Of a stretch of DNA of 64,000 nt, positions 44,975 through 54,799 are shown one piece after another. The notes beneath the pieces are model-generated. The model searched no databases. It worked only from the letters and a program-made list of their open reading frames with translations, and was not told where the DNA came from. Position 1 is the stretch's first letter. Every line of letters begins with the position of its first letter. A program made the position numbers and the translations under genes. This DNA comes from Hemileia vastatrix (taxonomy: Eukaryota > Basidiomycota > Pucciniomycetes > Pucciniales > Zaghouaniaceae): assembly GCA_030280995.1 (NCBI GenBank), contig JASXTE010000016.1, positions 11,662,501 through 11,726,500 on the forward strand. The letters run 5' to 3'.

Positions 44975-46145
44975 CTCCCCCTCTTCCATGCCAAATCAAA
45001 CATATTCTTTCCCCGGTCCATCAATTCCATCGTCTTACTTGGTGAAACATTCAATGCTGCCTCGAAGAGCAGGCCCACATTCTGCTTTTTTATGTCCTCC
45101 AGTAAATAAACAAATACATCCTTTATCTCCTATCATCGAAGTGTCTCCATCAAAACCAGTTCTTGAAAAAAATGCCTCATCAATTAATGAACCTTGCAAC
45201 AATCATTTTTCCAACTCATCTTTCAGTCCACATTTCCAACAAGACTTGCAACCTCCTCTGTCAGCAACAACCTCAATGGCTCACCAATTTGGTCCCCCAC
45301 CCCCACTACATTCTTTTTCCGGATTAAAAGCCAAGTTTGGTGGAATCCCTAGCGCTAAATCTTTGACTTCTGCGCCTGTTTCTGCCAAACTTCCAATTGT
45401 AATTATACCACCAATATCCAACCGCAATAACTCATCACCCTCTCGCCCTCCACTATTGAGCCAGGGTCACCCTTCACCTTCAGCCCTTGTCAAAAATGAA
45501 AAACTAGATGAAAATGATCATGCTGACCATGATGATGATGATGATGATGATGATGAAAACTCTATCACTACCAACTCTTCCTCATGTTCATCTACTAGTA
45601 GCAATGGTTTCATTGGTATGTCACTTGAAACCCAAGCTCGCCTGTCTAAACTTCAAGGCATGTTATCTAAAATGAACATCCCCAAACCTGACAAGATGAA
45701 CATATCTACTGACACGACCGGTCCAACAACTTCTTCAAACCCACCTTTGAAAACGATCACCAAATCTGACAAAATGTATTTGGAATACGACATTCCTTTG
45801 AAAGACGAACCAACTCCTACAATCAATCCAATTCGTACCCATGCCCGCAGACTTTCAGCATCATCAGGTCGTCGACACGCCAAGTCCTTATCTGAATCAT
45901 CTTGGTCCTCTACGAAACGTGTGAGCAACATTTTGCCACAAGTAGAACCTTTGGTATCTGGGACTGTTAGTCGACCTGCCAAAGGTTCTAAAACTCAAGA
46001 TCTGGCGTTAGCAAGAAGAAGAGACCCGCAACCTTTGAAAGATGTTGTTGCGTTTGTCGATGTAAAAACTAGTGACGGCCATGATGCTGGCGCAATATTT
46101 TCTGAAATGATGCGCAATTTAGGTGCCAAGGTAAGCCAGTTCAGT

Positions 46146-46183
<38 letters not shown>

Positions 46184-47049
46184 CCTGGCCATACAGAAAC
46201 CCTTTTTATTTTCTTTTTTTGTGAAAACTTGTATTAGTATCTTTTTTGTGCAACGGTTGCTGATGAATTTGCATGTGTATACTTTATTTTTTTATTTTTT
46301 TTATTTTTTATTTTATTTTTTGGTTCGGTTATGGTTGCATTGTCGAATTTTCTCAGGTGTTTGGTCGGCAGAATAGCTGCATTACTCATATCATTTTCAA
46401 ATCTGGAAAGCCTTCTACCATTGAAAAGTGGATCACATGTCCAAATCCCAAACCTTGGGTAGTGTCTATCAGTTGGGTTCTTAGATGTCGGGAATTACAT
46501 CAAAGAGTACTCGAAACTCCATACGTGGTCGAAATCAGTCAGAACGACTTGCCTATTGGCGTTTCTGGAAACGATTTAATGCCTCATAATCGGAGGAAAA
46601 GTATGGAGCCTAAAGCTTTAGCTCTTTTAAATGCTGCTAGTGGTCCAGCAAGATTGAGTCAGAGCATTGGCCCAGGCCGATCATACGGTACGTTATTGTG
46701 TTCAACAATATATAATATACATAGATATTTATTCAGAGAGAGCGAGAGAGAGAGAGAGAGAGAGAGAAAGAAAGAGACGTGTGCCAGTTAGCTTAGACTC
46801 ACTTATTTTCAAATTAACATAGGCATATCATCCAATATAACTACTTCCATCAACACTGCTCGTAGACAGTCTCTGCAATTTGTACCAAAAGGTAAATATT
46901 CTGCTAGCCTGAAAGTTATCTTGAACGGATACATCATTATTACCTCCACCTAACTTGTAACTAACTGAATACAACCCGCAGTCTCAAGTCCACTGAGTAA
47001 AAATATGATTTTATCGGGGGAACTGGAAGGCAGTGATGACTCGGAGTGA
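43635..47049 (+). CDS. BRCT-domain protein (987 aa, four exons), microcephalin-like
   Basis: Exons 43635-46130, 46357-46687, 46823-46891 and 46982-47049 join in phase across GT-AG introns of 226, 135 and 90 bp. ATG 43635 (MTTRTRPGLP) is the first ATG; the frame further upstream has only GTG. Residues 1-800 are Ser/Pro-rich and disordered, with a poly-Ser run (about 438-452) and an Asp run (about 631-640). A single BRCT domain spans about 804-892: FVDVKTSDGHDAG, LGAKVFGRQN, THIIFKSGKPSTIEKW, WVVSISWVLRC. Its DV...LGAKV...THVIFK signature resembles the microcephalin/MCPH1 N-terminal BRCT. BRCT domains act in DNA-damage and chromosome control; a nuclear role is inferred. It ends EGSDDSE. No damage seen. 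Confidence 0.88.
46152..46182 (+). repeat. poly-T run in intron 1 of the BRCT gene
   Basis: About 30 or more consecutive T lie shortly after the 5' splice site. The intron also has T-rich stretches near 46290-46320. Intron 2 contains a (GA)n microsatellite at about 46735-46767. Such runs are length-unstable and sensitive to assembly error, but they do not affect the coding frame. Confidence 0.85.
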
Positions 47050-47888
47050 AAACACGTGCACTCGCTCACTAATTTTTCATTCAATAATTCCACTTTATGT
47101 CCAGTGGTATATTCTTACCTTCTTGATTGTGTAAGACTTTTTCATTATTTATACTCTTTCCAATCAAGAGGCAGATTTTCATTGACAAGAGTGCTTGATT
47201 TTTTTTTTTTTTTTTTTGGACAGGTTCTTGTTTAAATGGCTTATGTTGAGATGAAAGAATGAATCAAGTTTTTGATCCATTCAACTTCCCAACCTCTTGT
47301 ATTGATTTAATACTTGTGCCGATGAATTGATTATTTTTCTAGATATTTCAACTCTTATCTTTGATCTCAATTTTTTCAATTTTTTACCCATTCATTCATC
47401 TATGTAAATGATCCATATTGCAAGCCAAAAAAAATCTGTTTTTTTTTGAGTTTCATTATTTCTCAGTTTCAATGTTTTGATTTTGATACCTTTGGCACTA
47501 TACACATACCATTTAGAAATCGTTCACTTTTTTTATTGATAAGTTTGACTAAATACAAATAAGTAAATGACTACATCGTTATCTGATTGATTTGTTTTAT
47601 CTAATTTGCCTTATATGCTGTTGGCAGATTATTATTATTATTACTTGAATCTACATTCCATGTTACATATTTATACATCTCTCCATAATGCTTGCCCTGC
47701 TGTCTGTCGGTCTGTCTGTCTATTTACTAAATATTGACCCACATTTATTGGCTGTATATTGACACCGTTTGTGATTGCATGTTGATACCTTGTTTTTTTG
47801 GAATTTGTAGTTTGGATGAAACGGAAAAACAGCGCACTTGGGATCTGTTGTCCTTCAAGAAATCCCTTCCACTCCTCATTCGCTCTTC
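47050..47888. other. intergenic region between the two host genes
   Basis: AT-rich, with a poly-T run (47199-47217) and a (TGTC)n microsatellite at about 47699-47725. No TE similarity was noticed. It should hold the BRCT 3' UTR and the promoter of the DUF1365 gene. No distinct promoter element is recognised. Confidence 0.5.
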
Positions 47889-49868
47889 ATGTCCACTGTG
47901 GCGCCCTTGATTGGAGACTTTGGCTGGGCTGATATCGTGCTTCCGCCGGGACTTCTTGCTGCTGCCCTTTTCTTGTTTGATCACAACAATCCCTCACCCC
48001 ATGCTCATCTAATCCACGCCACAACACGCCATGTCCGTCTGCTCCCACTCGCCACTGATCCCTTTGTCTATTCCGTCCTTCTTCTCGCATGCGACATCGA
48101 TGCTCTTCAAGATCGTTCCCTTGACCTCCGTCCTATCTTTACATTTCACTCTTCTTCTCCCCTAAAGCGTTGGTTTCCATTCCAGAGTCATCATCTCCTG
48201 CGGTCTGCTCTCTGCTCGTTCAATCTGAACAATTATCTCTCGGGTGTCCCTGGTCATTCACTTCGTTCTCGTCTTATCAATATCTTCAATTCTCATCAGA
48301 TCAATGTTGGTCACTTCCAACGGGCACTCTTCGTCTCCAGTCCTGCCTACATTGGAACTCAATCGATCAATCCGCTTTCACTTTACTTTTGTTACTCTCA
48401 TTCTGATAGTCTTGTTGCTGTCGTACTTGAGGTTCATAATACGTTTGAAGAGCAACATCTCTATCTTCTTCAGCCTAACATAAACGAACAACAGCCACAA
48501 CGAGGGTAAGAGTTCTGGCCTTGGTTTTTTACTTAACTGGTTGGATTATTATTGTTTATCAATTTTTTAAACCTTTCTTTCTTTCTTTCTTTCTTTTTTT
48601 CCCTTTTGGTTCCCAGTTTTGACCACCAATGGCTCATTCGCCGCGCATTTCATGTTTCGCCGTTTAATGATCGGTCCGGGTTTTACAAAATATCACTTTG
48701 TGATCCCCTTAAGCGCAATCCACGTTCACCTTTTATTAACATCAAAATTGTTTCACTGACTAATGACGGTCGTAAAAAACACATCGCTTCACTATCTGGA
48801 AAATCTACTCCTCTTTCTTCGCTTTCTCTCCTCGCTGCTCTTATCCGCTCACCACTCCTTCTGCTCCTCACGACACCTAGAATACTTTATCAGTCTTTCT
48901 TCATTCACAAAAAACTTGCCATCTTTCCACGTCCTGAACCACATACTCATCTCATATCTGATCTTAATAACCCGGTTCATCAAGATGCATCTCCTGCTTC
49001 AGTCTTGTGGCAGAAACCCCCTTGGACATGTCTGTATGCCAAATCTCGCTTATTGGCTTATATCTCTCAGCAAGTGGATTTAATCGCTTCTACGTCAGAT
49101 TCCAAACCCATCATGGTCATCATTCGACCCACTGATCCTACTCAGCCGACAATCACTGTTGCCCCCCCTTCAATCACTGAAGTGGTTAATGGCAATGACA
49201 GTGATGATTCAGTTGAGAGATTGATCATCACTTATGCCTCCCCTTTCTTTTTCATCGACCTCTTCAGCTTTCCAACACCTTCATTTGCCCTTCTTGTAGC
49301 TGCTAAAACTGAACATCGATGGAAAGTTTCTTCAAATGAACTTTTTTATAGGATTTTCCAGCAGAATGAGTTATCTAATGCTCCAACTGTCTCCTCCTCA
49401 TCCTCCCCATCTTTATCCTTCAAATCCTCTCATTCTTGGACTGTCAAAGCTCTCAATGCTATGCGTCTGTCTCAACTTAATTGGTATCTTTCTTTCTTAA
49501 CACCTAAAGATCGATCCTTACAAGGATCTAAACGTACTTCATATTTTCCACCACCACATTATTTACCGATTGATTTAAAACACTGGAAGCCTTCATCATC
49601 TAGTTTATATCCTCATCCTTTAGATTGTCAAGCATCAGTTATGTTGGTTTGGGTGATAGGGTTTGTATTTTTAAGTGAGAGAGTTTATTGTTGGATTTTT
49701 AGAAGAGTGGGGTTTGAGTTTGTTCATGGGATGGAACCTTGGGCTTGCTGGGTGAGAGCTATTAGAAAGGTAAGTAGTAGTAGTGGTCGTGATAGTTGCG
49801 GTAATGGTAGAAGTGGAAATGGTGTGTATGAAGATAGTAATGGATCAGGTAGTGTTTTAAGAACATAG
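47889..49868 (+). CDS. DUF1365 family protein (622 aa, two exons)
   Basis: Exons 47889-48505 and 48617-49868 join in phase 2 across a 111-bp GT-AG intron. ATG 47889 is chosen as the first ATG. The DUF1365 pattern is clear: HATTRHVRLLPLATDPFVYSVLLLACDIDAL (42-73), NPLSLYFCYSHSDSLVAVVLEVHNTFEEQHLYLL (161-194), then after the intron RRAFHVSPFNDRSGFYKI (214-231). An N-terminal hydrophobic stretch (18-30) and a hydrophobic helix near 545-567 suggest membrane association. The tail is Ser/Gly-rich. In bacteria DUF1365 genes often lie beside cyclopropane-fatty-acid-type methyltransferases, so lipid modification is a family-level guess. The reaction is unknown. No damage seen. Confidence 0.88.
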
Positions 49869-50248
49869 GTTAGATAAATAAGAATACAAAAATGTTATAA
49901 GACTACTAGGTGTATGTACAGGGGGTAGAAATATATATACACCACTTAATGTTTTGTTAATTATACTAATTCAAATGACCTGAAAATTTTGTATTCAATC
50001 CATGTTGAGAGGTGGCCTTGATTCAGCATATCATATCATATCCATATCAAAATATAAAAACAAACAGTGTGGCATTAAAACAATGGGTCTGCTCACATCA
50101 TTTTAATTTTATAATATTTATTGTTTATAGTTTTGGCAATCTTTTTTCTTTTTTTTTCTTTTTTTTTTGGTGCTAGTTGTGGTTGCAGCTAACCACTTGG
50201 CTACCTAGATTTATATCTATAAGAACATGTAATTTCATGTATGCATTA
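49869..50248. other. downstream region of the DUF1365 gene
   Basis: AT-rich, with a T-run around 50140-50168. It contains the presumed 3' UTR. No gene or repeat match was seen. It ends at the left terminus of the TIR element F1. Confidence 0.5.
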
Positions 50249-50279
50249 GGGGGTATCAATGTTGACTGATCCACAATTA
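50249..50279 (+). repeat. left terminal inverted repeat of F1
   Basis: GGGGGTATCAATGTT followed by GACTGATCCACAATTA. It matches the right end at 59760-59790 in inverted orientation and the end of F2 at 60293. Confidence 0.75.
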
Positions 50280-50599
50280 AATTAATTGCAGATAAAAATC
50301 ATTATACCCCAATTATCTTCTGCAATTATTTTTTGCTAATAATTGGGTTATTAGACCTTTTACATGTCAATGTTAACCTCTATCTGACATTTTTATCCTC
50401 AATTTTTCATAACCACATCTTGGACAACTTTCTGGATGTGCTAGCCTCCCTACCTAGCTGTGCACTCCCATCCTGTCTATTCATTCTATCTGTTCAAAAC
50501 CCCAGCCCACCCCATCTCATCTGTTTGTTTCTTCCCCTTTTCATCTTCAAATATCTCAACATGCCTTGTCATTATAGATCTTCTCAAAGGCAGCCATCC

Positions 50600-51805
50600 T
50601 CCAGATGTTCTTCAAATCTCATTACTCCCTCTTTCCCCCGCTCAGCCTGAGAAATCAAAGACTGTTCAACTAAAAAAAAAGGTGATCATCTCATACTTAT
50701 CAACTGGCTGAAAACTAAAAACTAAAACTAATTATGATTCTTGTTTTGGTACTAAGAATGCAACTAAAGTAGGACAGCCCCCTGCATCAAACATCAATGG
50801 ATATCTTCTAATGGCCAATGAATTATGAAATAAGACAAATGGAAGGATTAATCTTTTGCCTAAACAGGTGTCTGAATGCTTCAAGCACTATCAAGCCAAA
50901 TACAAGAAGGCTAAGACTCTTTCATCTTCCACTGGTTTTGGTATTACTGACCTTGATATCAATAAGGGCATCAAAACTATAGACAATAAACTTGATTCTT
51001 TATGTCCTTACTATAAAGAGATGGATTCCATATTTGGAGAGCAAGCTAATGTTAATCCTGAAAACATGTTGGATGGAGAAGATGATATCTCCAAACATGA
51101 TTTCAAAAGAACTCTTTTTCCATTTGCTTCTACTCAAGCCTCACCTCATTTGACTTCCACCAATCAAGATATCTTTTCAATAGATCCTTATGGCAATATA
51201 AACCAACCTGATCTCACTCCAGTGAACTTTTATTTCTTGTCTAGTTGTTTTTTTTATTTTTTATTTTTTTGCATTTCTTTTTTTTTTCTTTTTTCTAAAA
51301 AGGCTAATGAATGAAATGAGGATCCTCAAGCAAGCAAGTCTGAAGCTAGAGGAGTAGGAGAAGACATTTGAGATTTCTTTAAAGAGGGATGAGAAAGCAC
51401 ATGACTTGGAGGAGAAGAAATTTGAGATAAAGAAAGTAGAGAAGGCTCTTGAGTACAATTTCCTATGGGATCAAATGAAACTCAAGTATCAACTTGAAGA
51501 TTGTTCAAAAAAAAAAAAAAAATAAAAAATAAAAAAAAAAAGGAAAAAAATAAAAAAAAAAGTTTTCTTGATAAAATGTGTTAAAGCTAATCAATCTGTT
51601 TTGAAGAAATGGATCACTTAATGAACACGTTTGATGACTAGTTTTTTTTTTTTTTTTTTCATTCATGTTTAATTCCAAATTATTATTATTATTATTTTAT
51701 TATTATTTTTTTTTTAACATTTTCTTGATAGATAGAGTGCATTAAAGCTAATAAATCTGTTGAGGAACTTGTTTGCTTGATGAACATGTTTGATGAATAG
51801 TTTAA
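50600..51805 (+). pseudogene. MYB/SANT-like (NAM-associated type) protein remnant
   Basis: Pieces in nearby frames follow a known order: EKSKTVQLKKK, GDHLILINWLKTK, NYDSCFGTKNATKVGQPPAS, NINGYLLMANEL (stop), INLLPKQVSECFKHYQAKYKKAKTLSSSTGFGITDLDI, and GIKTIDNKLDSLCPYYKEMDSIFGEQ-NVNPE. After a T-rich probable intron (about 51225-51300) comes a coiled-coil tail (MRILKQASLKLEE...KKVEKALEYNFLWDQMKLKYQ). The GFG...CP.Y..MD.LFG pattern is that of the MYB/SANT-like domain proteins abundant in rust fungi. At least one shift and two stops make it inactive. It lies just inside the left TIR of F1. Confidence 0.6.
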
Positions 51806-54408
51806 AAAAAAAAATTTTTTTTTAATTTTTTTAATTTTTTTCATTCATATTTCATTTCCAAAAAAAAAAAAATTTTTTTCATTCATATTTCATTTCAAAA
51901 ATTTTTTTTTTTCAAGTCAAACAATTTACACATCTTATTTGAAAATTTGTGATTTCATCAACAAAGTCAAAAAAAAAAACATATGACAAGAATGGTATTT
52001 TGAACTCATTCATAGAATATAATTGAATGAACACCTATATACAGCACAAGGGCTTGATGGTACAATACTTAATTTGATTGATTATCTTTAATAACTAATA
52101 AATTTAAAATTTAAAAAATAAAAATAAAAATTTGGAGATCCTTTAATTATTGTATTTAGAACCCCCCCTAATATTTTAGTAGCCATTGACCCTTCACCCC
52201 TTACCTTACTTACCCAGTTTATCAAACATTTATTGATCTGAAAAGAACATCCAAAATGAGTAAACTTTTTGCAAGATTCCAACCCAAGAGGTGCCTTAGT
52301 AGTTTGATGACTATCTCTTGAGGAATTCCGAATTGATTCCATAATCCTGTTTCCTAATCCCAATTCCATGATACATTTATGATCTGGAAAATATAGTCTA
52401 TGATGGCCTTTGATTTTAGCAGGTGAAGGGATTGGTCTTCCAGTAATAGGATTGATATAACAGAAAAGGCAAAAAGTAAGCATATTAGAATCAGTTTTGG
52501 CTATGATATCCTCCATAGTTGATGATAACAATAGAATAAAAGATATAATAATTACTGAGTTTAACCCATTCTATATCTGTCCAATTGGGAAGTCCAGCTT
52601 TTCTTGGCCAGTTTATGATTAGATTGAAATGCAGAAATATATAATTTTTTAAAGCAATTGGCCAAGAAATAATTGAGTGATCCTAAGATTTGGGAGATAA
52701 AAGCCTAGATAATCATCAGATAAGTGTTTCAGAAGCCTTATTCTCAAATTATGCAATATAAAAACATAAAATAAATTAAGTCACATTTGGAAAAAAAAGG
52801 CTCAACTTTTAAGGTCAAAATCTCAGTAACCACTGAACCAAATTCAAATCTATTTTTGGGAAATGAAAGAAAGGCTTAATGAGAGTCTCTAGTAAAAGGA
52901 AATGTGATTTAAATAAACCTAACCCTAATTTTTTACATAAAAACATGAAATAAAAGAAATTAAATTGGGAAAAAAAGGCTCAACTTTAAAGGTCAATATC
53001 TTAGCAACCACTGAGCCAAATTCAAATCTGTTTGTTGGAAATGAAAGGTGGTATTCAAGTCAATTTACAGTTAAAAGAACACTAGATTCAAATAACCCTA
53101 ACCATACTTCCAAGTCTGATTTTAAAAATTCTACAAAAACTTGAAAAGTGGTAATGGAGATGAGAACAAGAAGAGTTTTATAAGTTCATTTCTATCCAGA
53201 TAAGAGTCATGCATATATTTAAGTATCAAACTTTCATAGAAGGAAAGAGATATCATATAGGCATGAAAAAAAGGAGATGAAACTCACCTTGATTGAAAAG
53301 TAGGAAAAATAGAGTGAGAAAGAATGATGTTGGAATTTGGGGGAAATTGAATATGGAGTAAGTGAAATGTATGTGTTTTAATGACATGGAACCAAAAAAA
53401 AAGTGAAATAGGGGAAACGGGGGATAATGACTATTCCAAGGAGGAATGATGAGTAGGGAGATGGAGCTAAAAAAGAAAGAAAAGAGGGAGAGAAAAAAAA
53501 AGGTTTATTTTACCGTAAAAATAAAAAAAAACCACTTACAAAAAAAATTTAGATACAAAAAAGAAAAAAATAAACAGAAAAATAAACAAAAAGAAATATA
53601 ATTAGCAATCAAGAAAGGAATAAAATGACTTACCTGGAGAGATGAGATAAGAAAATAGATAAAACCAAATTGTTTGAGGGATGTTTGAGGAGAGGAAGAA
53701 AAGGATATGAGGGAGGAATGAAAAAAAGAAACAGTGAAAAATTATGTGATTGCAGAAAATATGCACTTTCATGATGAGCTAATGAATGAAAACAAATGAA
53801 ACACCCAAAAAAAAGACATTCAGCATAATTTCAAAATAAAAATGAATATGCAAAAAACAAAAACACCAAACCAAGTGAAAAAAGCACACAAGCTGAAAAT
53901 CTGGATAGTATGAAAAAAAAAAATTAAAAGGGTTGTATTTTAAAATGTTGGAGGGTGATTGGCATAATGACAGAGCATATGCTGGTGGAAAGAATGATTT
54001 GTGATTCATAGGAGGGGAGAGCTGGTGCAGCTTTTGGATCCTCTTTTTCATAAAGATCATTGAAAAGACATATAAGCTAAAGTGTCTTCCAAACCTGAGT
54101 CAGAATCAGAGTCAGCAGCTAAAGCTAAAGTGATACCATTCATAGCTGAGTGAAGCTTCTTTCTAGTAGAGAGATGCTTTATTATTGCCAGTAAAAGGTT
54201 TAGTTGATGAGTGGGAAGTGGGAATTTTCCATCAAATGAGCAAGTGGGGTGTGTAGATAGAAAAAAATGTTATGTGTTTGCCACCAAAATTAAGTAGCAT
54301 AGAGTGAAGAGACACATAAGGTTGAGAAAAAAATGTTATGTGTTTGCCACCAAAATCAAGTATCATAGAGTGAAGATACACATAAAGATAGAATCCACAA
54401 TTATATAT
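51490..54408. other. interior of F1: low-complexity DNA and tandem duplications
   Basis: Positions 51490-51960 hold many A and T homopolymers and a two-copy repeat (51560-51645 and 51716-51805, sharing TTAAAGCTAATmAATCTGTT). Positions 52757-52935 are tandemly repeated at 52936-53110 (GGCTCAACTTT, AACCACTGA, CCAAATTCAAATC blocks). Positions 54261-54319 are repeated at 54327-54385 (AAAAAATGTTATGTGTTTGC block) just before Copia. A 147-codon minus-strand frame at 52088-52531 is listed separately. The rest shows no coding signal. Confidence 0.6.
52088..52531 (-). CDS. 147-codon ORF of unknown nature inside F1
   Basis: ATG at 52531 (minus) reads MLSSTMEDIIAKTDSNMLTFCLFC and includes a CFCYINPITGRPIP segment and a Ser/Arg/His part. 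It shows more balanced amino-acid use than neighbouring spurious frames, but its last 20 residues are translated A/T-rich DNA, which argues against a complete gene. I do not recognise a family. It could be a remnant of the missing F1 transposase or chance. Confidence 0.25.
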   Translation of the reverse strand: MLSSTMEDIIAKTDSNMLTFCLFCYINPITGRPIPSPAKIKGHHRLYFPDHKCIMELGLGNRIMESIRNSSRDSHQTTKAPLGLESCKKFTHFGCSFQINKCLINWVSKVRGEGSMATKILGGVLNTIIKGSPNFYFYFLNFKFISY

Positions 54409-54774
54409 TGTAAGAAGGTTTAGATTTTTCTTTTCTTTATTTTATATATATATGTGTAGATGTTAGTACACACGTGTAGAGTTATGCACATGTGCTTAGT
54501 TACGTTCTCATATTACTATTCAACCATATCTGTAGATGTTGAGCGAGATACTAACTTATATACTGGGGTATGTCTTTATCTTTTGCCCGTCTTTTCTATC
54601 TCGCTCAATAAATATTTTATTTTAACTATAGGTTAGGTTCAAGCATTTTCTTACTTGTTAATGATATTAATATTCTTTTATTTTACACTTAAATGTACAT
54701 AGGTAACAGCGGCAGACTATTTTTATTAACATCTGTTCCTGTTTTTACATTAAAAGAATCTAAGGCTTCTTTCA
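54409..54774 (+). repeat. 5' LTR of Copia (366 bp)
   Basis: It starts TGTAAGAAGG and ends GGCTTCTTTCA. It holds a polyadenylation-type AATAAA (54607-54612) and one copy of the GCGGCAGACTATTTTTATTA module that is tripled in the 3' LTR. Confidence 0.93.
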
Positions 54775-54788
54775 GGTTATGGGCCCAG
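54775..54788 (+). other. primer-binding site for initiator tRNA-Met anticodon arm
   Basis: GGTTATGGGCCCAG is the reverse complement of CTGGGCCCATAACC, the anticodon stem-loop region of eukaryotic initiator tRNA-Met. This half-tRNA priming is characteristic of Drosophila copia and relatives. It begins at the base after the LTR, as expected. Confidence 0.9.
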
Positions 54789-54799
54789 AGTCCAAGTGA

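Noticed and set aside
46131..46376. Phe-rich C-terminus of the BRCT protein
   Set aside because: It is translation of intron 1 (poly-T); splicing at GTAAGC...CTCAG restores the BRCT domain.
46735..46767. CRISPR-like or regulatory repeat
   Set aside because: A simple (GA)n microsatellite in an intron; no spacer structure anywhere in the window.
47838..47888. DUF1365 start upstream of 47889
   Set aside because: Only a TTG codon is available in that frame; no upstream exon could be identified.
48763..49083. 106-codon ORF inside the DUF1365 gene
   Set aside because: Shadow frame of the second exon.
52918..52929. CCTAACCCTAA interstitial telomere-like repeat
   Set aside because: Less than two units; expected by chance in this composition.
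53779..54060. 93-codon minus ORF
   Set aside because: Phe/Tyr-rich translation of A-rich DNA; no family features.
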